A DNA stretch of 64,000 nt from Polymyxa betae (taxonomy: Eukaryota > Endomyxa > Phytomyxea > Plasmodiophorida > Plasmodiophoridae): contig RBZT01000234.1 of assembly GCA_003693705.1 (NCBI GenBank), positions 1 through 64,000 on the forward strand. The letters are read 5' to 3'. Position numbers and translations under genes: made by a program. The notes beneath the pieces are model-generated. The model worked only from the letters and a program-made list of their open reading frames with translations. It did no database searches and was not told where the DNA came from. Below are positions 57,801-64,000 of this stretch, piece by piece; the first letter of the stretch is position 1, and each line of letters opens with the position of its first letter.

Positions 57801-60800
57801 CATCAAGAGACGTTAGCGCTTCAGAACCTTTCAGATTCCATCAATTCTGTCAACATAGACGAGACATTGTGAGTTTTCTACCACCAGCATCATCCAGGTC
57901 TGACAATGATTCAGGTTTCGAGACAATTTTCCTGCAGCATCTGTCCAACCTAGTCCTCACACGGAGCCAGAGTCTCTTCATGCATTCACACCAAGCCCAG
58001 TTCCTACACCAAGCGTGAGGCTCGGGGCATCAGATTCTAGGGACTCGCCAGTAAGCTAAGCTTTTTGTCGCTCTGATTCATTTATTCTTGACTGCGATTA
58101 AAACTTTATATAGACTAATTCATTAGCGAGAATGTCTTTCTCAGCGGACTCCACCAAGTTGTTCCGTTATTCGATTTTACTTTGGGGGCAATTTGATGTA
58201 GTATTTCAACATGCTGTTCATGGAAAAGCAGTTGTAAAGCAACTCTCTATTATCGTGGATGCTGCTTCTGGTCTTTTCGAGGTATACTTGCTCAGATCGA
58301 ACGTCGCTCCTGGTTTTGATAATTTAACAGTTCGTCTCTCGCAGCATGGGTAAACTACCTAAATCCAGGTTTGTCTCATCATTCAATATGGTCGCTCAAT
58401 CATAGCTCAATCACAGCAGCGGTCCATCTCGAACAATATCGGCAACTGGTTCATTATCTTCAAAGTTAGTTTCTGCCCGCTACATTGTTCGCCATTGTGA
58501 TGTGGAAAACGCGATTGACGATCAGCTCGATGCGCTTTGCTATGAAGGCTCTCAACAAACGTTACTGATATCACGAAAACTTCAGCAACTAGTTAGTCTA
58601 TATTCCTGACAGACTCTGCCGAATTCTTATCTTCTTTCAGTTTGTAGAGATCCGAGTCTTGAAGCGGGAATGTAAGGGCTCGTTCACAATGATTCAGCGC
58701 CGTAGAAATAAACTCGAATCCGATATTCAAGCTGCGAATGAGATTTATCACAAAAATGGTGCTGTGGGATATCCAGTTTTCTCAAATGTACTGGCATAAG
58801 TTGGTACTGATACGACATAAATTTTAACCAATTTCCTTAGACCAATTCAGTTTCAAAATCGCAAAGAGAAATCGATATGCTTGCCAGGCAATGGGAAACC
58901 GCTCTGGTTCAACATCAGCTTGGCAATGCACATCTGCTCGATCAGTTTCAGAGGATCGAGCAACTCCGCCTTACGTCGCTGAAGAAGATAATGACCGATC
59001 TGCATAGCGCTTTGAATGATTTCTGTTCTAATTGGAGAGAAAGTACGAGCAAATGGTGCAAAAATGTCGGCGTTGCTGATGTGATATTTTCAGTGCAAGC
59101 ACGGCTTCTATCAACAGTCGATGATGTCAACGTTAGCGTGATCATTGCCGAATATGCTGCCCAATTTCCAGAAGAACAAAGCAACAAAGAAGTAATGGGA
59201 ATGTGCTTGAGCGCATTCACGAATGTAACTCTGGGATTTAGCTGTTTGATTTTGTTGGAGATGGAGTCGAGCACGTTTCCGGCTTGATAGCCTTAATGGA
59301 GAATCTTGTCAGTATCGATGAAAAACTGTCCAGCAAGCTACGAAAAATAGCATGGAGTATAGAATTTCAAGAGGTACAGAACGGCAAAGTGTTTAACTTG
59401 TTTTTGATGCAAAAGTTTAGGCGATGCCATCTATATCAAAGGCATTGGGGTCGGTTTCATCATTTTTCCAGTTTTGGCCGAAAGCGCTTGATAAAGATGT
59501 CATGATCCGGAGGTTGAAAACTTGAAACATTGTGAAAATCTTTCTAAAACGACATCAGGGACGACATTGTTGAACTGCGACGATTGCGAGATCAATGGCA
59601 ATCGAAACTCGCTATTGCCATAAACAAGGCTCAGGTTAGGTTACTTAATCAATATGAAAAGCCATCACCAAAAGTCTTAGGTGGAAAAGAAGAATCGAGA
59701 TGCTGTGGTATCATCATATGAGCATGCTCGAGCTGATCTCGCCAAAGCAATGCAAACAGTCACTCAAAATCGGGAGCGTCTTACCAGAGCCGAGTCGGAA
59801 AGTTCCCAGCCCGACGCTGGCCTGAGAATAATGAAGTTTATGAAAACCCCAATTGACAAACAACGGTAAGCATCCTCGAAAGGAAATAGCTTTCCCAACT
59901 AAATTGTGAAGGATTCGCCTTGTAGAATCTCAGGCTGAACTAGAAGCAGCACATGCTAATTGTAGTCGTCTCGAACTGGAGACGAAAAATACAGAACAAA
60001 AATACACTTCAGCGATCAGTTCACTTCGCGCCTTTGCACTGGTCGGGAATTGGGCAGAGCCTTTGTCAGAACCTAATATCCTTTCAGGAAATCGAACAGG
60101 CTCGCCTCAGTGGCCTCTTTACAATAACGAAAAAATTCATGCAACATGTCATGCAAGGCAACGGCATTATTGCTGATGCTGTTAGTTCGTTGGCGACGGC
60201 TGTTCGGGAGGGTATATAGTGTGTCATATCATCGTTGTGTATATACACCAAGCGTTGTTTGTAGTTGATGTCCAATTGGACATGACTAGCTGGGTCGAAA
60301 CCATGAGAACGAAAACCTCTTTCGAATGCCCAGAGGTTGTCTTACGTAATCTGGAACGGGGTGTTGAAGATGCAGATCTGCAAATACAAGATCGGAGTGA
60401 TGGTGCTTCAGCTGAACCACAATCCATGAAGTATCTGCGTCCAATTGCTGAGCACGGTAAGACGACGCCATACCCAAATGGTATCACTAATATCCTTGCA
60501 GCAACACTGGAAACCACAACCACATCAACTGCCATTTCAGGCAGTAACTCTCCAAAGCCGTTTTACACAATCAATGATCATACAAACGGAGAAAATTCTC
60601 TATCAGTATGAACACGAACTTATACACCGATTGATGATAACCATGACACTACAGAATGAAACAGACGATGGGCGTTCCAATCAAGCACCTCTTGCGAATG
60701 AAGCTCCTGAAGGATTTGATCTGGCCCCTCCCCAACGAATAAGGCATTTGGCTGCCGGTTTTGTCTCCGATGCATCAAGTGTAAGTACTCTAAGCGATTA

Positions 60801-60801
60801 G
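54887..60801 (+). CDS. DENN domain protein fused to two F-BAR-like regions
   Basis: The uDENN part starts at ATG 54887 (YFALVRCRNTPAFTTEVQLR, FRRPETVLREF, 55.1 kb). The central DENN core is intact (VFSAIFSERRIVLVSSHESC, LWRHAYIPLLPSSLVDYICA, MPFLMGICRVYL, 55.65-55.93 kb). The dDENN region ends with NQLLNTQMFASFLDER (56.4 kb). From DTSQ a phase-0 intron leads to THQSRYVCQ...TYDFGFPQSWDTVS and a helical F-BAR-like part (YASLKFFMDQARISH). A Pro/Ser linker (FTPSPVPTPSVRLG, 58.0 kb) joins, again in phase, to a second, clearer F-BAR start (LWGQFDVVFQHAVHGKAVVK, 58.18 kb) and its helices (LLDQFQRIEQLRLTSLKKIM, 58.95 kb; further coiled coil at 59.7-60.1 kb). It ends in DASSVSTLSD at 60801. DENN domains activate Rab GTPases and F-BARs bend membranes. 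Several small exons remain unfixed. Confidence 0.72.
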
Positions 60802-61044
60802 ATGCAATCATCGTTGAGCGTATGAGCATCAAAAATGGCCAATGCAGAAAGGGACAGACTGCATATTTGCTTTATCAAACAACGATACAAACAGCAGGCC
60901 AGAAAGAATCCCATTCCGGTAGATCTTTAAAAATGTATAATTATTTCATAAATGATAAACTGCATACAATATTAATGGCAATAGTTACCATGGAAACAGT
61001 AAAATCATCGGTACCGCTTAGACAGATATATAAAACGATCGTAC

Positions 61045-61592
61045 TCAGTGCCTAACACAAAGCGGTGGAAAGTGGTCAATTCTTCGCCGTTTACGGAACA
61101 TAATCAGGTTTCGACAAAGAATGAAACGCCCGATTTTATATTTCTGGTCTTCTTCAGCGGTTGATAACTACAGCCCATTGATTTCTGAACTCAGTACGAA
61201 TATTGAATAGGCATGTATGGCTTACATAATGCCAACCAAGCTCAGCTCCACATTCGAGGCAGTATATTGGACAGATGACATGCAAGCCGGTGTTCAGCAT
61301 TTGCTGTCTCGCCGGACCGAATCGTAAGTTCGCCCTGGAATCACTGTTGGCAGAGGACTTAACCAAAAGCATCCAGTTCATATCCTCACACAAAGTTGAA
61401 TAGATAAGCAGGGCTTGACTGACTGATGAAGTTCTACCATCAGTTTCAGAACAGGCTCAATTGCACTGAGCCAGCAATGACACCTACTTTGCTGATCAGG
61501 TCGCGCTTCACAGCCAGGTGCATCCGACAATGGCGGCAGATAATAACCGAATCCGTCGAACCGTTATAATATTGGACCAGAAGATGACCCAT
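61045..61592 (-). CDS. YPEL: Yippee-like zinc-binding protein
   Basis: Four exons join in phase: 61592-61488, 61433-61390, 61334-61226 and 61167-61045, giving 126 residues, the usual size. The first zinc pair is VIICRHCRMHLAVKRDLISK; then SPAYLFNFVANLRFGPARQQ, TGLHVICPIYCLECGAELGW with the second CxxC pair, and EDQKYKIGRFIL. The Yippee signature C-x2-C...C-x2-C with ...LGW.Y and the Lys-Tyr-Lys-x-Gly end is complete. Function of Yippee proteins is poorly known (nuclear/centrosomal, cell-cycle linked). It converges on the DENN gene with a ~240 bp gap. Confidence 0.9.
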
Positions 61593-61968
61593 GATCGGAT
61601 GACACTAAGTGATAGTTCCCTGCGATGAACCGAAATCTTATATGATGCGCAGCCGCTCATTGCACCCCGCTGAAAGCCATCTATAGTCTATCGGCATGGC
61701 GCGACCGCCAATCATCTTCTGCCATGCAATAACGAGGTTGCTGCTGGGCGGTTATGCCGGCCCATCCGCAACAGGCGCAGATTGAGGATCTGGAGGGGTT
61801 CCATCGTGTATATAGCATTTGTTGCTGGTTCCTGTTTGTGTGTATAGATGTATCGACACCAGCAAGCCATTGTTGAAGATCTCGATAAGAGAGCCTTTCA
61901 GCGTAGTATTCAGCTATAAGCTTGCGAGGGATAGAGAAAACTGGAACAGTGACGTCTGAGGTATCAGT
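61593..61968. other. Spacer between the Yippee and nitrobindin genes
   Basis: No gene recognised. It lies between the stop of the nitrobindin gene and the start of the Yippee gene, both on the minus strand, so it should hold the Yippee promoter. Confidence 0.5.
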
Positions 61969-62766
61969 TTAATTGCAGAGATGCTGACGATGGAGAACAG
62001 CTTCCAAATGCTTTGTTAGAACGGGATTCGATTCCGTAGCCATATCGATCGTATAGTGCAGTTCGTCGTTCTGAACTCGAATCTTTCTTCTACCATAGAA
62101 AATCAATACGATTATAAAGCACATTCATGAACCATACCGAATCTGGGTGACAAACGGTGAAGAAGCGTGGCTGATTCGATTTATTGCTTTCGACTCCAGT
62201 TCAATAACAAGTTCGCCGCTACTATCAATGAGGTGTTGTTTTCCAAAGGCCTCAGAACAAACTACTTCTCTGCATTGAGTGTTCCTTCGCTGATCTCAGT
62301 TAGGCCCTTAGCATGACAGAAAACGGCTTCGATTTTGTCGTTATCGAAGACTTGCAGGTAGCCAGACTCACCGTGCATTGGCATCGATGTTTCGAACTGG
62401 AATCGTCACGACTATAAGCTCAAGGCGAGAGATGGGCATGGACATACATTTTTAGTTTGCTGTATCATGAAGAGAAATGGCTGGCCTGTAGAGGAGAAGG
62501 AGATGGAATCTTGGTACTTGAAGGACTTGATAGTTGGATACTCACCAGACCCCATTCCTACCTTTCGAGCATCAATATCAAGTGATAATTTCATCCCATA
62601 TCAACAAACAACAAAAATCAAACCAAAACGTCGTAGCAAAAAGCCATTTCGCACTACCCATGAGCCTGTAAAGATGTCACATGGAATCAGTAAGGGCAGT
62701 CATCTACCCACCAAAAAGATCCTGAACAATTGACAATTTCGGATGGATCTGCTTAGAGGATTCCAT
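61969..62766 (-). CDS. Nitrobindin-like heme-binding beta-barrel (THAP4 C-terminal domain type)
   Basis: ATG 62766 begins MESSKQIHPKLSIVQDLFG, the family's HPxLxxLxxLLG opening. Next exons give GMGSGEYPTIKSFKYQDSIS, FSSTGQPFLFMIQQTKN, METHIONINE-rich-free segment FETSMPMHGESGYLQVFDND, EAVFCHAKGLTEISEGTLN, VVCSEAFGK...ELVIELESKAINRI, and the terminal VQNDELHYTIDMATESNPVL followed by TKHLEAVLHR, stop at 61969. These are the known nitrobindin blocks in order (GEYPTI, GKPF, HGESGYW, ISEG, MAT...PL..HL.A.L). The GESG Trp is Leu here. Exon phases at ~62270 need either a short intron or a frameshift, because two alternative reads around the GTGAGT at ~62378 are possible. The protein binds ferric heme and can react with NO or peroxynitrite. 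Confidence 0.78.
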
Positions 62767-62856
62767 TGTCGGATGAGCACTCATTCTATATTTCGTCGAA
62801 ATTTGCCAAAATAAAGAAACCAAACGGAAGGTATCAAAGTTGCGCAATCCGCTGCT

Positions 62857-63011
62857 TTATTCCTTTGGCTTGCTTTCAACAGGTTTTTCTTTGTTCGGTT
62901 TTCTTCCCACGCCAGAGTGACTCGTTTCGACACTGTCTTCGCTGTCGGTATCGTCCAGCATGGCTAGAAGTAGAAGAATATCATCGCTGTCGTCACTATC
63001 GCTGTCGTTAA
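62857..63011 (-). CDS. C-terminal exon of an acidic protein (partial)
   Basis: The frame FNDSDSDDSDDILLLLAMLD, then TDSEDSVETSHSGVGRKPNK and a Lys-rich end, stops at 62857. It follows a possible acceptor (GTGACAG) near 63013. Upstream coding-like sequence on the same strand (FALTYQRDDGSYCEIWHIAC, ~63380) may belong to the same gene. The Ser/Asp runs resemble CK2-type phosphorylated tails. The product is not recognised. Confidence 0.45.
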
Positions 63012-63799
63012 ACAGTCTCGACTGTCACTGTTGCCAGAATGTAGCTTGATCCATGATCGATCGCAGATAGTGATTGCACGTGCCGGTGGAGGACCCCGTC
63101 CAAACCTTTATTTCAAATATCAATATGTAAATGTGATGATAAAGATGTAATTGCGCGCGTTGCTGCCGGTGCTGGCGGTGCACATGCTCTAAAAGTTAAA
63201 TAAAGCAAGCGTTTAAAGCAAAATTTGTGCGGGAGGGAATTAAACCTGCTCGCTTTGAAACAAAAGCAATCTATAATCAAACTCGATATGACACGCCAAT
63301 CACTTCGTGGGCGACTGTTGGAGGATGCTGAACAGTGCTTTCTGCTGCTCTGCATGCAATATGCCATATCTCGCAATAGGAACCGTCATCGCGCTGATAG
63401 GTTAAAGCAAACTTGCCAATAAACTGATACAGTTTATTGCTGTGCTTCGTCACGTTGGAAACTCCATTTGTTTTGATTTTACACAGAATCATTCCTGTTT
63501 AGGTTCGAAATGTCGCGCCTCGTCGCAGGTTGCCTAGAGACCTGGGAGGTATAGGAATCTGAGGAAGAAGTTCGATGCTGTGCGATGCCCTTTAATAAAG
63601 AAATAGAAGAACAACAACCTACAACCGGTAGTACGTAATACTTGAAATATATGCATTGAACATTATAAAAGCTGAAAATGTTGAAGGATAGAGCCAATAT
63701 AATTACGGACGAAAATGAAGCAGATGTCAATTAAGTTTAGAACGTCATATGACTATAAAAGATCATAGTTAGTTCTATCAATTCGAAGATTAAGGAGTT

Positions 63800-64000
63800 T
63801 TAGAAAGAGAAGAAGGGCGAAAGCAATAACGACACTGCCAGAGGTACTAACTCCATCATTGCATTGTCATCGATGAAGGATAGTTTGGGATATTCGGCAG
63901 CTACGCTTAAAGGTCCCATAATGGCAACCAGCCACCAGACCGCTTCCCGAATCGTAGCTCCAATCGCAGCCCAAATCGCCCAAACGGCCACAGTCGCGAT
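63800..64000 (-). CDS. C-terminal part of a membrane protein (cut by window end)
   Basis: The frame is open from the right edge to TAA at 63800. Two hydrophobic helices are seen: AVWAIWAAIGATIREAVWWL, with VAIMGPLSVAA, and MELVPLAVSLLLSPFF. The start lies outside the window. The family is not recognised. Confidence 0.5.
   Translation of the reverse strand: MATVAVWAIWAAIGATIREAVWWLVAIMGPLSVAAEYPKLSFIDDNAMMELVPLAVSLLLSPFFSF

Noticed and set aside
62467-62733. Plus-strand Lys-rich frame over the nitrobindin gene
   Set aside because: The minus strand carries ordered nitrobindin motifs through spliced exons; the plus frame is antisense.

Overview
This is nuclear DNA from a flagellated unicellular eukaryote. 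Genes are split by many short GT-AG introns, mostly about 45-75 bp. Cilium and centriole genes are present: an IFT139 homologue, a dynein-regulatory-complex-like IQ protein and a giant Sfi1-type centrin-binding protein. Plant-type (TTTAGGG)n motifs occur inside the window. The gene mix (CAP59-type glycosyltransferase, tyrosinase, DENN proteins, HLDLSLEN-type kinase, small Cys-rich secreted protein) fits an oomycete-like or plasmodiophorid-like protist, but the species is not determinable from this sequence alone. I saw no rRNA, tRNA or CRISPR.

Layout. 0-2.3 kb: decayed M3 metallopeptidase. 2.4-3.6 kb: small element bounded by ~110 bp inverted repeats, with an NN gap inside. 3.6-6.4 kb: GC-rich accessory block with a His/Asp-rich secreted protein, an orphan protein and clustered CCAGTACG octamers. 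7.4-10.2 kb: mitochondrial intermediate peptidase. 10.2-10.6 kb: three ~130 bp tandem repeats. 10.9-12.8 kb: LRR membrane protein. 12.9-18.1 kb: IFT139. 18.7-22 kb: GT69 glycosyltransferase converging on an F-box protein. 22.3-26.2 kb: coiled-coil protein, PIN-domain protein, Cys-rich secreted protein. 26.4-31.4 kb: PP2A scaffold subunit diverging from an SLX4-like nuclease scaffold. 31.7-33.4 kb: kinase and DNL zinc-finger chaperone. 33.5-47 kb: a run of minus-strand genes (secreted protein, unknown, DRC9/10-like, GAS2-like, Sfi1-like). 47.2-50 kb: HPP membrane protein and SthA-type transhydrogenase. 50-54.4 kb: coiled-coil, N-acetyltransferase, tyrosinase. 54.9-60.8 kb: a DENN protein read in frame into two F-BAR-like regions. 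61-62.8 kb: Yippee and nitrobindin genes, both reconstructed from small exons. 62.8-64 kb: two partial minus-strand genes.

The most unusual signals are: introns of the Sfi1 gene made largely of telomere-type repeats; the DENN/F-BAR/F-BAR fusion; the two clusters of the CCAGTACG octamer; the strong TTA-leucine signature in the Sfi1 repeats; the clustering of axoneme/centriole genes; and several introns that seem to be only 16-26 bp.
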